DNA from: Ascochyta rabiei
Taxonomy: Eukaryota > Ascomycota > Dothideomycetes > Pleosporales > Didymellaceae
Direction of reading: 5' to 3'
Assembly: GCF_004011695.2 (NCBI RefSeq)
Contig: NC_082415.1
Location: 1,178,001 to 1,242,000, forward strand
DNA: 64,000 bases
The notes under the pieces are model-generated. The model saw only the letters and a program-made list of their open reading frames with translations. It had not been told where the DNA came from and made no database searches. A program made the position numbers and the translations under genes. Below are positions 22,701 to 34,212 of this stretch, piece after piece. Each line of letters starts with the position of its first letter. Position 1 is the first letter of the stretch.

Positions 22701-23006
22701 GTTCTCGGGCCTGTCACCTTGTTGACAAGGAGCCTTGGAACGGGCGATGGCTACAATTAGTGTCAGCTCTCCACACCCTCCAGCGACGCCATGGTAGTCC
22801 ACTGATCATAGCGGCAATTCGACAAGGGCTTCAAGCCAAGCAACCACGGGCAAGATAAAACCCCATCCTCCCACCCATACCACAAGGTCCAGGCTAGCTT
22901 ACACTGTCTTCTCTCATATTTGAGCCTATTTCATTCGCTTCCCGGGTCTTCTGGGCTCTGCTGGCTATACCCATACTTTCTTTAAGTACGCTTTTCCAAT
23001 CTCACA
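16762..23006. other. 6.2-kb gene desert
   Basis: No gene, RNA gene or intact mobile element is recognisable. Frames are short and overlap on both strands. A few patches look coding-like without a partner exon, for example plus-strand frames near 18792-19016 and 19040-19240 and 22170-22320, the last interrupted by stops. GC content appears similar to the flanks, so this is not an obvious AT-rich RIP block. It may be old, decayed sequence. The last ~150 bp (GATAAAACC, CT-rich tracts) probably form the laccase promoter. Confidence 0.45.
17538..17605. repeat. Perfect 29-bp inverted repeat with 10-base loop
   Basis: The left arm 17538-17566 (CCTTACGGAATGTC...) and right arm 17577-17605 (ending ...GACATTCCGTAAGG) are exact reverse complements over 29 bases, separated by the 10-base loop GGAGAATCCT. 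The stem contains an EcoRI-type GAATTC in each arm. It lies in non-coding DNA. It could be a fold-back/MITE remnant, a recent palindromic duplication or an assembly artefact. Confidence 0.9.
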
Positions 23007-25205
23007 ATGCTTCCAAAAATCGCCAAAGCTACAGCCCTCCTGGCGTTTTTGCCAGCAGCGGCGTCTTGGGCATTGCCCGGCGAAGCTATCAACTTAAACA
23101 CGCCATCTGCTCTGAAAGTGCCATGGAAAGAAAGAGGTCTTTATTCTGACTCTGCTGCTGTCAAAAGCGACGGCGATGGCTACTCAACACGCTGTAACCA
23201 TGGACCGGCGGCGAGGTCTTGCTGGAAGGATGGTTACAGCGTTGATACTGACATGGATCTCGAATGGCCAACGACTGGAAATGTTGTAAAGGTGCGTCAC
23301 CGAGGTGATACTTTTACAAGCTGCACGTGCTGACCTCTGTAGTACCGTTTTGAAATCACCAATGAAACTATGGCGCCTGATGGCTTCGAGCGACCAATGA
23401 TGGTGATCAATGGCCAGTATCCGGGGCCGGTACGTAGAAAATGGATGATAACAGCACACCTCTAATGCTATATAGACCATAGAAGCGAATTGGGGAGATG
23501 AAATCGAAGTGACAGTAATAAATCACCTCGAGAACAATGGAACTGGTCTCCACTGGCACGGGATGCGACAACTCGGATCAAACGAGATGGATGGCATCAA
23601 TGGTATTACCGAGTGCCCCATCGTACCAGGAGGTACCAAGGTCTACAGATTCAAAGCCACGCAATATGGCACATCGGTGAGTCTGATGCTTGGCGAGGAC
23701 TGAAATGGACCCACCTCTGACTATTGCAGTGGTACCATTCGCATTATTCCGTCCAGTACGGAGACGGTCTGACCGGCCCAGTCATCATCCATGGTCCTGC
23801 AACAAGCGACTATGACATTGACCTTGGAGTACTGCCCTTCACTGATTGGTTTCATGCAACAGCCTTCACAGTCAACCAGGCTACTCTCCACGCGAAGGGG
23901 CCACCGACTGCAGACAATTTGCTTGTAAACGGATCCATGACATCAACTTCAGGAGGACAGTACGCAGTAACGACTTTGACGCCAGGAAAGACTCACCGGC
24001 TTCGTCTCGTCAACATGGGCATCAACAACTGGGTCCACGTTGGAATTGACGGTCATCCTTTCACGGTCATTGCAGCAGATTTTACTACACTTGAGCCATT
24101 CCAGGCTACCTCACTCAATATCGCAGTTGGTAAGTCAAGCCGAGCCTCATTTCCCAAGCGCATGCACGCGCGAAAATGCGTCAAGCCCCAACGATATGTC
24201 CAAAACACGCTAGCAACGTTTCACTGACCCACCACCTTGTTAACAGGACAACGGTACGACGTCATTATCAACGCAACCCAGGCTATTGGTAACTATTGGC
24301 TCCGCGTTGGTACAGGTGGACGCTGTGATGGACCGAACGCAAATGCAGCGAACATTGGCAGCATCATCCGTTACGCAGGCGCCAAAAACGCAAATCCAAA
24401 CTCAACGGCTGCGGCGTCTCTACCCGCCGGATGCTATGACGAGGTCATTGTTCCTCACGTCAAGACTAATGTTCCTCAAAAGGTACCCGAGGAGCTGAAG
24501 CTCACTTTTACTGACACCGGCGGCAAGGATGGCAGCGACCTTGTTCAGTGGAAGATCGATGGTGTCCCAATGCTGATCGACCTCGACAAGCCCACTCTGC
24601 AGACAGTTTTCGAAGGCTTTACCGGCAACCAGACCTGGGGCAAGACTGAGAATGTGATCGAAGTCGGTAGTTCAGGGCACTCAGTCAGTTATCGTCCGAT
24701 CTTCGGAGAAGTGGTTGGGGCTAACGTCGTGCAGTGGCAATACTGGGTCATTCAGCAAGATAGCGCGACCGCGCCCCCTGTTCCTCATCCCATCCATCTG
24801 CACGGCCACGACTTCTTTGTATTGGCACAGCAGGCCAATGCAGTTTGGAGCGGCGACATCTCGACTCTGAAGATGAACAACCCAATTCGACGTGACACAG
24901 CTACGCTCCCTGCATTAGGATACCTCGTTCTCGCGTTCGAGTCGGACAACCCTGGTGCATGGCTGGTGAGTTCCACGAGTGAAAGCCATATAAAGATCTG
25001 TGCTGATGTAACATACTAGATGCACTGCCATATCCCCTTTCACATTTCTGCCGGCCTTGGCGTCCAGTTTGTTGAGAGAAAAGATGAAATTTTGAAGAGC
25101 AACGGTAATTTGGGTGCAATGCAGCAGGGCTGTGCAGACTGGCAGAAGTTTCACAGGGAATACTACCCCAACGGGATATTGACTGAGGGTGATTCCGGAC
25201 TATGA
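23007..25205 (+). CDS. Secreted laccase (multicopper oxidase)
   Basis: Six exons were assembled: 23007-23291, 23343-23429, 23476-23676, 23730-24129, 24247-24965 and 25020-25205 (625 residues). Laccases oxidise phenols and reduce O2 to water, outside the cell or in melanin and lignin chemistry. A signal peptide (LLAFLPAAASWALPG) is present. All four copper motifs are intact: HWHG (in GTGLHWHGMRQ), WYHSHYSVQ, HPIHLHGHDFFV, and HCHIPFHISAGL with Leu as the predicted axial residue of the type 1 copper. The protein ends in GDSGL, the C-terminal plug sequence of ascomycete laccases, with no further propeptide. Intron 4 (117 bp) is longer than the others (46-54 bp). Confidence 0.95.
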
Positions 25206-25509
25206 TTCGCCTCGAGGAATAATGCTGTGGTTTGGGTGAGACTTCCCTTCTGCTGTAATACCTAAAAATAATGTTTTGAACGAACTTGACATGGTATCTA
25301 TCTCACACGCTCAAACTTCCATTCCACACAATGTTCGCGTCTAGCTTGTTTTACACATTGAGTCTGGTTTCAAATAGTACAAGAAACCAAGAGATACTGC
25401 ATCAAACACCTGTGCCGCTGAAACCCGTGGCCGATGAGGTTACATTACGACCACCCATCACAGAATTTTCGTCGCTCTCAGCCCTGCCCTTACTCCCGTC
25501 TGGTGTTTG

Positions 25510-25528
25510 CCCCCCCCCCCCCCCCCCC
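25510..25528. repeat. C19 homopolymer
   Basis: Nineteen consecutive C residues lie ~300 bp downstream of the laccase stop codon. The length is prone to slippage and to sequencing error. Confidence 0.9.
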
Positions 25529-26069
25529 GCTCGCTCTTCCGAGATGCATTGACGCTGCCGGGTTGTCCGCTCCTTGACTATGACATGGTGTTTAGAGGGG
25601 GCTCTGATATGCTTGACGTCGTCGCCGTGGCGCCGTTGCTTGCTGCGTATGCTCGGCTTTGATTCCGCTTCCAGGAATCGGATCGTTGGAGGATGGATGC
25701 GTCATGCATGCTATGTAGGCAGTTGCATCGCCATCCGGGCATTTGAAGTGGTGTTCCCTCAAAGTTGTGTCGCAAAAGCCACATGTCGCTATCCTGAAGC
25801 TTCTTCGCCAACCGAGTTCAACAGCCCATCCTTCAAGTCCTACCTTATGGCGTCCTACAGTTGATAGATAATTATCCTGATTCGCGTACGCATGCTGTTT
25901 GGCAGGAGCAATCCTGGAGTCCTTCCTTCTTCGTCTGCACCTCATGCACTTCACTGCCACTTCTTGCACTTTGATGCCACTTCGTGCACCTCACCACCAC
26001 TTCGTCTGCACCTCATGTACCTGCACCTGCACCTTAAGCACTGCCACGTAAACTTCATGCACGCTTCAC

Positions 26070-26193
26070 GCACTTCACCACGAACTTCACCCCAATTCGT
26101 GCACTTCACCACGAACCTTACCCCAATTTGTGCACTTTACTATGAACTTCACCCCAGTTCATGCAATTCACCATGAACTTCACTCCACTTCAT
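26070..26193. repeat. 31-bp minisatellite, four copies, in a wider GCACTTCAC-rich block
   Basis: Four tandem 31-bp units start at 26070, 26101, 26132 and 26163. Each opens GCACTTCACC or a near variant and has GAACTTCACCCCA in the middle. The period is not a multiple of three, so this is not a coding repeat. Less regular copies of the GCACTTCAC/TGAACTTCAC core continue over about 25930-26640. The block separates the laccase from the monooxygenase pseudogene. Confidence 0.85.
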
Positions 26194-27299
26194 GCACTGC
26201 TGTGCACCAGCGTGCGCACTACGTCTGCACCTTATGCACTTCACCATTACGTCATGCACACTTCACGCACTTTACTATTGCTTCGTGCACTGGCGCGTGA
26301 ACTTCACCCTACTTCACGCACTTCGTGCACTGCCGCGCGCACTTTACCATGAACTTTATGCACTTCATGCACTGCCGTACGCACTTCACTATGAACTTCA
26401 CCCAGGCTTCACGCACTTCACCATGAGCTTGTAGGCTTATAATTTCGTAGGTCCGTGATTTTAAAGGTTCACCACAGAGTCCGAGTAAACCCTGGCGTCT
26501 GAATTCGCGTAGCTTCACTGAGCTGCACTTAAAGGCTCGTGATGCAGCTCCGGGTATGCCTGCCGCTTCATGACGAGTGCACGAACCCACTTCAATGCAC
26601 GATGTACTGACTGTGCACTTCACCACGAACCAACACTGCCGGCATCTTCAGGCGGCTATACGCCAACGCCATTGGCGGGGTTTGGTTCGTCGACAGTGGG
26701 GAGGATACAATGATATGGACTGACGACTCAGCTCGGTCTCCACATGGAGTGAACGAGGTAGAACAGTTTGACGCAAGCTCTGCGTGGTCCTGTCCAAACC
26801 ATCAACCCACCGGTCCGTCACTGTCCTCTACAGCCGTCCGTCGTGCGACGCCTCCGATTCTCTTCTACGGCTTTCCTGTACCGTCGGCGGCATGTTGCTC
26901 CACGACCCAGCACTCTACCCTAATAGACTCCTTTGCTTCTTCGATCTTCCCTGAAAATTACGAGCTGCCATCTGCAAAGGGACCTAGCGTGCAGCTCCAA
27001 TGGCTCGACTTACGGATTACCGACCGTATCGGAGTGCATTGTTTATCATCCTTACACACCAAAACACCGAGCGAGGATACCATTCATTGCGCGGAGAGCT
27101 TCGATGTTTCTGTGGACTCTGGAAACACTGGACCAGGCGGTGGCGTCATGCCTGAAGTGAGTAGTGTTCTGACAAATGTGCTGAGATTGGAATATAGAAG
27201 AGGAGGCTGCAATGGGCAAGAGTTAACTTTTGTATTGCACTGCAATAGTCCGCCTTTACTACAAAAGTTGCGGCGTGGCGGAGCTCTCTTTCCTCATCA

Positions 27300-28335
27300 G
27301 ACGAGAGGCCATATGGCCACACACAGATTCCAGCCATGGTAACACTCAGGATGAGCATGACTCTAGTCGCGGAGAGGACGGAAGCCGAACTGGATACGGT
27401 TACCAATGTCTACTCCATGCTCCTGCATAGACCTGGCGCACCTAAGAACGTCCTCCTCCCAGCTCTTCAGTGTCTCAAATGCCCCCTGGAGGTAGAGTGA
27501 TGTGATCCCTCTTCCCATTTTTGTCCGTCATGAGCTCTACATGCTCGGGTGATTCTTCCTTGTAGTTGACGTATTAGACCCAATTCAACAGATGTTTGCC
27601 TGGCTTGACGGTGCCGTTCAACTCGGGATGGTGTACGCCAAGATTCGAACGCCTTCAGTGTGGAAGAAGGGAAACTTTTCAACAAACACGCCACTTGCTG
27701 CCTGCGAGGCTTGGCCTTCTGGGACCGTGCCTCTCTATGCTACGTAACCAGCTTACTTGCTCTACACGGCTGGGTCAATGAACCTGCGGATCATGGAGCT
27801 GGGTCCGTCCGCTGCGATAACGATGTCCGCCTTGGAGGTGACAGCGTCCCCAGTGGACGTTTTCGACTTTACCAGCAGAGACTCTGTGTTCTTAAATCAA
27901 TTTCAACAACCCGATGTTCGTAATCGTACGTGCCCGTTCCTTGGTGAGCCTCTAACGCGGGTGCTCTTGCATAGCTGGAGTCAACACGGTCAAAGTTTGC
28001 GCAGAAGAGATGGTACAGCAAATCCCAGCTTATCATATGTTATTCCTTATCTTCTCAATCAATAACCTTTCCGCCTCTATTGAGATACAGTCGCTGGTGG
28101 CCGGCAACTGAAACTAGTGTCTTTGTCTGGTCATGCTTTTTGAAGAAATCCTGGACATCGCGGCCAGCCACCACGCCCGCATCCTGATCGTGAAGCCAGC
28201 GGTGTCGGATTTCTTTCGAAAACACGAATGTTCAAATCTCTTCGGAGGTGCTCCAACGCAACGACAGCGAACAGGCCGTCCAGCGAGTCGCCTACAATGG
28301 CGATGTTCTTCGGTTGTGTTCATATCATTTTGGCG
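27300..28335 (-). pseudogene. Decayed FAD-dependent monooxygenase (2,6-dihydroxypyridine-hydroxylase-like)
   Basis: Read on the minus strand from ~28330, short frames give, in correct family order, the FAD-binding start NIAIVGDSLDGLFA, then AGVVAGRDVQDFFKKHDQT, SWDLLYHLFCANFD, the second FAD motif ADIVIAADGPSS, AGYVA-stop-RGTVPEGQAS, VFVEKFPFFH, ILAYTIP, VKPGKHLLNWV-stop-YVNYKEESPE, and a weak tail near 27300-27330. They are split between frames and interrupted by several stops: a frameshift near 28190, TGA near 28063, further stops around 27740-27760, another frameshift after ILAYTIP and more stops beyond. Two stops sit where relatives carry Trp. The family hydroxylates aromatic or heteroaromatic rings with NAD(P)H. 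The gene cannot make a product. Confidence 0.85.
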
Positions 28336-28625
28336 AAATACAAGCTTGGCGGTGGGATACAGATATGGATCTTCTTGAACCCACATCAAATACCCGACCA
28401 ATGTTCCGTCACCACTCAAAGCTAAAAGGGCAAGTGCAGGGGTATTGAAGCCTGGAGATTGTCTTAATTGGTGACGACGTCAAAGAACACGCTGAGCTGT
28501 GAACGCTATCGATTTGCGTATCTTGCTGCTCAACACTGTCTCGCAAGGCCTCAGGGCGCTTCCCTCAAGGACTACGGAACCATTCAAATTGAGACTGTGG
28601 CTGCTTACTTTTATGGTGAATAGCA

Positions 28626-30161
28626 TCAGTTGTGCCTTGTAAACCAGATCAACTCGTCCTTCATCATCCTGCACAACGATATTCCTAACCCGTTGACCAT
28701 TCCATCCCCATCAATATCAAACTCAGCTTTGAGCTTACGAATACTTTTGTCCAAAAAGTCTTCGTGCTCGACAACAAAATCCTTGCCCGACAAGCGGTCG
28801 AACCTAAGGTTGAAAGGCATGCCTCTATCCGTGCAGTTGGCCCTCAACATCTCCACTTCATGTGTAAGTACTAGCAAGCGATAGCCGGCATTGGAGTAGG
28901 TCCCAGCAAGGCTTTCCAGAGGCGCTGGGAGCGATTGTGGCAATTCAGGAGGAAGCAGATCCTGAGTGTCCTCTTCGGTCTCTTCGTCGAGCTGATATTG
29001 CCGCCAATACGCCAGCCAGTCCGTACGCTCCTCTCGCGGAATCTTGAGCACCTCGTCCACTAGCTTATAGAACAGAATCTGCAAGACATAGAATGCATCG
29101 TCCGAGTTGCCAAACATAACAACACCCCAGTTCTGCCCTGGCATGTACCGCATCAACGCCTTGAATCCAGCGAAAGACCCATCGTGGCCGACCACTACGT
29201 GCCCACGGTACGACTCAACGATCAGACCCAGCGCGTACAGCGAGTGTCCATAAAGTGGGAGCGTATCACTACTTTCAAAGGGAATGATACTTCGCCCTCT
29301 GGTCATCTCTTTGTGTGCATCTTCCGACAACGGACCAGAGCGGCACAGCAGCGCCCGTACCCATTTCGCAAAGTCGCGGACACTGCTGTATACGCATCCA
29401 GCGCCTTGTCCCTCAGGCTGCGCATACGAAGGGATGGCAACGTGCTTTTCGTGCTTCTTGTCCCAGCAGTATCCTGTCGCTAAACGCGCCTCCGCATTAC
29501 CAGTTTCAACATTATTGATATCGTGGTAAGTGCTTAGCATACCAAGCGGCTCCCAGATGTTCTTTCGAACGAAGTCGCTGTACAACTCGCCAGTAATCGA
29601 CTCGATGAGGTGCGTAGCAACTGTGTACATGCTGTTGCTGTACTGATACTCCGTTCTTAACGGTTTGCTGAACGGAAGGTTGCGTAGGTTCCGGGTTATC
29701 GAGCGGGCATTATCTGGCTGTACAGCTTTCTGGCCGAAGAACGCATCATCATGTCCTGGGTCTCCTGTCCGGTGACTAAGGATATCCTCAACGGTGACAC
29801 TTGCTGTGAGGTATGGATCTGACAGAACAAAATCGTCGGGGAAAATCTTGGAGACCGGTATATGCCACTGCACATCTGGATACGCTTCGTCCGCTACTAG
29901 AAGCGCAACGCATGCTGCGGTGAAGGACTTTGACGTACTGGCACAGTCGAAGAGCGTGTCTTGGGTGCAAGGGTCGCCGTCTAGATGAGACACACCATAA
30001 CCCTAACCTTCTGTCAGTATATAAAAATGCGGAGGTGAGGGGAGACATACTTTGGCATCTATTGCGTCGTCTTGTATGACAGCGATTGCAAGTCCGGGTA
30101 TCTTCCACTCCTTGAGGATGCTGCGAATGTTCTCGTCAAATGCGACAGCTGCGTGCGCCAT
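28626..30161 (-). CDS. Beta-lactamase-like serine hydrolase (class C/PBP fold)
   Basis: Two exons, 30161-30051 and 30002-28626, with a 48-bp intron give 495 residues. The serine beta-lactamase fold in fungi covers esterases, transacylases and D-amino-acid peptidases. The motifs are present: S59-T-S-K62 (SxxK nucleophile) in DCASTSKSF, Y-S-N in YQYSNSMY, and HDG in VGHDGSF in place of KTG. There is no signal peptide, so it is probably cytosolic. The C-terminal ~130 residues form the separate lipocalin-like domain seen in many fungal members. It follows the monooxygenase pseudogene and precedes an intact monooxygenase on the same strand, so a role in small-molecule processing is possible, but the substrate is unknown. 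Confidence 0.88.
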
Positions 30162-30416
30162 GACCTTGTATTTCAGTTTTTTCTTTCCGGAGAACAAATA
30201 CACGAATCAATGCGATTATGACTGGACTAATGCTTGATGTACTAGCGGTGCGCCCTTGACTGCGTGTAGCTCGTGTTCGTGTCTTCAAGGGCGGCTGCAC
30301 GTCTGACTAAGTTCCGGAGGCAGGCTACTGCTTGTTCTGGCAATCCGAAATTTGAGCACAACGTTAAAGTAAAACTACAGGATCGAATTGGAATGTCTAC
30401 TAACAGCAGCATTCGA

Positions 30417-31852
30417 TCAAGCTCCAACAATCACACCATTGGGCATCTCCAACCCAATCGGCAACCCAGAGATGAACGGCGCAAGGAACTTCTCCCCTCT
30501 AACCTGCGTCAACTTCTCCTCAACATCTTTGTACATATCGTATGCATTCATCTCTTCGATGGTGAGCTTCTCCTTCTCATTCGCGACCTTGTAAGTCGAG
30601 CAGTTGTCCTTGTTCGCCGAGAAGCCGATACGTTCGTTGATGTTGTACGCTGCCTTCGCAGCAGCAGCTTGCACGCGGGTAGCACGCGGTAGCCTGACCT
30701 TCTCGTATACTTCGAGGGCTTCGCGTACGTCGCCCTGGAAGTAGGATTTGTTGAATATGATACCGAGAGCGGCGGCGTCTTCGATGGCCATGCATGCGCC
30801 TTGGCTTTGGTGTGGCATCATCTACACTCGTTAGTCATGATCATCAGAGGAGTTGAATACATACTGGGTGGCCTGCATCTCCAAGCAGACAGACATTGCC
30901 TTTTTGAATGTATGGGTAGGGCTCGTGGACCCACAGTCTCCAAGGCTGAACTTCGATGCCAATCGCTAGGTGCGCCTTTACCTGTGCATCCAGTTCTGGG
31001 TAAGGGGCGAGCAATTCATCGACTGGTCGGTCTTCAGCTCCCCACGCTTGCGTTGTGTAGTCGCCCTTCTCACGAGGGAAGAAGCAATAGTATGAGAGTA
31101 GCTTGCCACCGTTGCAGGGTGAGAGGACGATCTTGTCCCATTTGCCTTCTTGGCCACCCCAGTACTCCAGAGCGGCGTTTTGTGAGTAGTCTACGAGACC
31201 GAGCCTGACTGCTTGGTCGGTGTCGACGTTAGCGTGCAGACAGCTGGAATCTGCAGGACGCTTTGCGGGGTGTATCCCGAGAATGTTGCGCACAGCTGAG
31301 CCAATGCCGTCTGCTCCAATAAGCAGGTCGTGCTTTGCATGTACGCCGTTCTTGAACGTAATCGTGCCAGCTTTGAGGTCCATACTTTCACACTAAAGTC
31401 AGGTCAGCTATAGCACAAGTCGAAAGACACAAAGCACTCACAGCGTGGTTGACGAGTAATCTTGCGGGGGTTCCCTCGCCCTCCTCTTGCATCGCGCAAT
31501 CTCTCAGCATCTTGTGCATGTACTGACGATGGAACATGTTGTACGCATATCCCCACTTCTCCTCGTAGTCTTCAAGGCCGAATGTAGACACCGGCTCGCC
31601 AGTCTTCCAGTCGCGGTTGATCAGCTTCTTCAGGACCACAGGGTCCCCTTTCGCAACATCAACGCCCCATTCATGTAGCCACCTTGTACCGTTTGCTGCA
31701 CAAGAGACCGATGCACCCACTTCACCGGCGAAGTCGTGCTTCTCGTAGATGGTGACATTGTGCCCAGCCCGGCGGAGAGCTATCGCTACGGACATGCCGC
31801 CTATCCCACCTCCAATCACACCGACATCGAGTCGTCGCCAGCCTTGTGCCAT
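30417..31852 (-). CDS. FAD-dependent monooxygenase, salicylate-hydroxylase-like
   Basis: Three exons, 31852-31442, 31392-30865 and 30821-30417, give 447 residues, the usual size for this flavoprotein family. The Rossmann fingerprint GVIGGGIGGMSVAIALRRAG lies at residues ~11-30, the DG motif at LLIGADGIGSAVRN, and the GD motif at LLGDAGHPMMPHQSQG, split by intron 2. Such enzymes use NAD(P)H and O2 to hydroxylate or decarboxylate aromatic acids. The substrate is not assignable. No membrane segment is seen. It sits ~250 bp downstream of the beta-lactamase-like gene start and ~700 bp from the acetylesterase, all on the minus strand. Confidence 0.9.
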
Positions 31853-32567
31853 GATCTCTGTTGTTTTTTCTGCTCTGAGGATGGGTTTCGCAGATGTGCG
31901 AGATGAGCGGAATTTTCGATATTGGTCGCGGGTTTGTCACATCCAAAGCGTGCTGCAGTTGAATCGTATTGGAATAACTATAGCCCCAGAGTACCAGACT
32001 TTCTTGATATACATTACAGCAGCTGCAGGTTTCTCTATTCTGATCTGCTGTTATCATGGCTGTGCCGTCAGTATCATCGGTGATACGCAGGTATCGGAAG
32101 GCAATACAAAGGACCCATGATCGTGGGAACAAGGATACACATGGCATCCTTGAAGATTGCCTGCATGCTGATTGGTATACCGAGCGTTTGGTCTGCGGGG
32201 TTAAAAGTCCGCGTTGGCGGATTGGTAGGTGAAGAGCTTGACGGAAGGGACGGAGAATTGACGGAAGGTAGATAAAGCTCGCTTGGTTTGCTAGCCTGCA
32301 TGCTACTTCCGTCGGATCATGAAAGATTGTCGCTCGAACACCAATGTCGCTGCAACCGTTTTTCGTCCTCGTAAAATCGCGATACTAAATCTTCTGGCTG
32401 CTTTTCTGAGTCCCGGATGGATCGATAAAGTCGACATGACAGCCCCCACCTGCATGTAACGAAACTCGGCCGCAACGACATAGACTTTAGATGGTACTGC
32501 CACCCAGAGACTGTGTCTTGAGTTGAGCTCCGTTACCTTGATACAAAAGTACAACATCAAATGACGC

Positions 32568-33627
32568 TTAGATTGGAATCGTGGCATTCGCAGGCAGACA
32601 CGGTCCTCTTGCCTGCTCGATCCGCGCAGTAGCATTCACAACCAGGCTGGCAAGAGGGCTTGTCCCACACTTCAGACCCAAAACAAATGCCTGGCTGTGC
32701 TACAAAAGTGTTAGTCGAATGCGTTGATCAGCCAGGTTTGTCGTACACTTACTACGTCCGCCAGGAACGGCGCCGTGTGTGTATGATCCATTGGATAATA
32801 TGCGTCAACAACAGTCTTTCCGAGAAGTCTTTGTGCTTGAGCAGCGTAACCTCCGTGCTGGACAAAGAACACGTTGGAACTTGGGCCTCCGAGCTCAAGA
32901 GTGGCCAGCCTGCCTGCATGAGCATTCGCATGTCTCGTGTTGGACCAATACTCACATGTTGTAATAAGCGAACACCGGCGATATGTACGAGTAATTGCCC
33001 GATTCCCAAACATTCGTCGGAAGCTGCTCAGCAATGACGATACCAGCTGCTCCCAAGTCAAGAAAGCTACGAGCCGCTGCTTTCACATATGTCGGGAAAG
33101 TTTGAACGACTTCCGTCACGTTACTATCAGGTCAGCTGATATATCCAAGAAACGTATTTCGGGTGAAGCGTACTTGAAGAGCACGGTACAAGTCTGGTTT
33201 CCAGCGCCAGGACAATCTGCTCGACCTTTGTCACCGGTCGTGCTGGTGGATCCGTTTTGGGGAGCACCGGCATCGTTAATGCCGAACTCGATGACGACCC
33301 AGTCACCTGGCTGTAGCGCCTGTGCTATTTTGGCAAACCGACCTTCGCGGGTGAACTGTTTGTGATGGAGTTGATCAGTGTGTGTCACGCGCCAATTCGA
33401 ACACCGGATTCACATACTGAACGCGCTGATCTTCCGGCATATGCAGAGTTGTTCACAAACGCTCGGTCACCGAAGGAGTATTTGAGATACTGGCCCCAGC
33501 CTTCTGTGCCATTATGCCCGCCATCTGGAGCCGTTGTAGAGTCGCCTGCTAGCCAAATCGTCGGTACATTTGCCGATGCGACAAGACCCACACCAAGAAA
33601 GCTCAAAAGTAGCGATTGAAATCTCAT
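32568..33627 (-). CDS. Rhamnogalacturonan acetylesterase (SGNH hydrolase, CE12)
   Basis: Five exons were assembled: 33627-33418, 33355-33174, 33123-32956, 32909-32753 and 32690-32568 (279 residues). Introns are 46-62 bp and phases agree throughout. The enzyme removes acetyl groups from the rhamnogalacturonan I backbone of pectin in the extracellular space. It has a signal peptide (MRFQSLLLSFLGVGLVASA). Motifs are block I LAGDSTTAPDG with nucleophile Ser, the block II region AGRSARSFTREGRF, block III FGINDAG (GxND), and the block V DHTHTAP with the catalytic Asp-His pair. Relatives usually read GHND at block III; here it is GIND. The C-terminal AFVLGLKCGT segment is family typical. Confidence 0.92.
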
Positions 33628-34212
33628 TGCAGTGTTACGAGTGGTTGAGACCAAAAATAAGGGTCGTGGAAGAAATTTGCAGCTGGCTAGGATGAAGCAG
33701 CGCCGAGCATTGCCCTGCCAAGTATTCGATACTTATAGTTATGCAGTCTGCCGGCATGGAACTGATGCACACGTGGATGCGGAGCCCCGCAAAGTCCGGG
33801 GTTGATCAGCGGTTCGTGCATCGGGTCAACGTGCACCGAAGAAGCCCGGATCTTCCGTTGCTCGTACTTCTGAAATCATCGGTGACCATTCGGACTGAAT
33901 TTATTTTGAAAGGTGGTTTTTCATCAAGTCAGCAGAACATGACCACACTTTCGGGGTATACAAAAGAGAAAGACAAACAAAAAAAATCGCGAAAGAAACA
34001 ACTGCGCGGACCCAGTTCGCAGATACGCCACGATCGAGGTCGCCACTAACAAATGAAAAAACCGCAGCCTTACACACCAACTGGATGTCTGTATACAGCT
34101 CTCGAGGCTGGTCACTTATGATGGAAATCCATCATCGTTCGCAGAGTTCTAGCAGCGACGCTACGTCCGTGGAACGTTCTTTATATAATTCTACACACCT
34201 TGAATCCTCGCC

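Noticed and set aside
26710..27342. 210-codon plus-strand frame
   Set aside because: Composition is Ser/Pro/Thr/His-rich without a domain, and its end overlaps the minus-strand monooxygenase pseudogene. Treated as chance.
27630..27660. GATTCGAAC resembling a tRNA T-loop
   Set aside because: It lies in the monooxygenase pseudogene, and no cloverleaf arms or acceptor pairing can be found around it.
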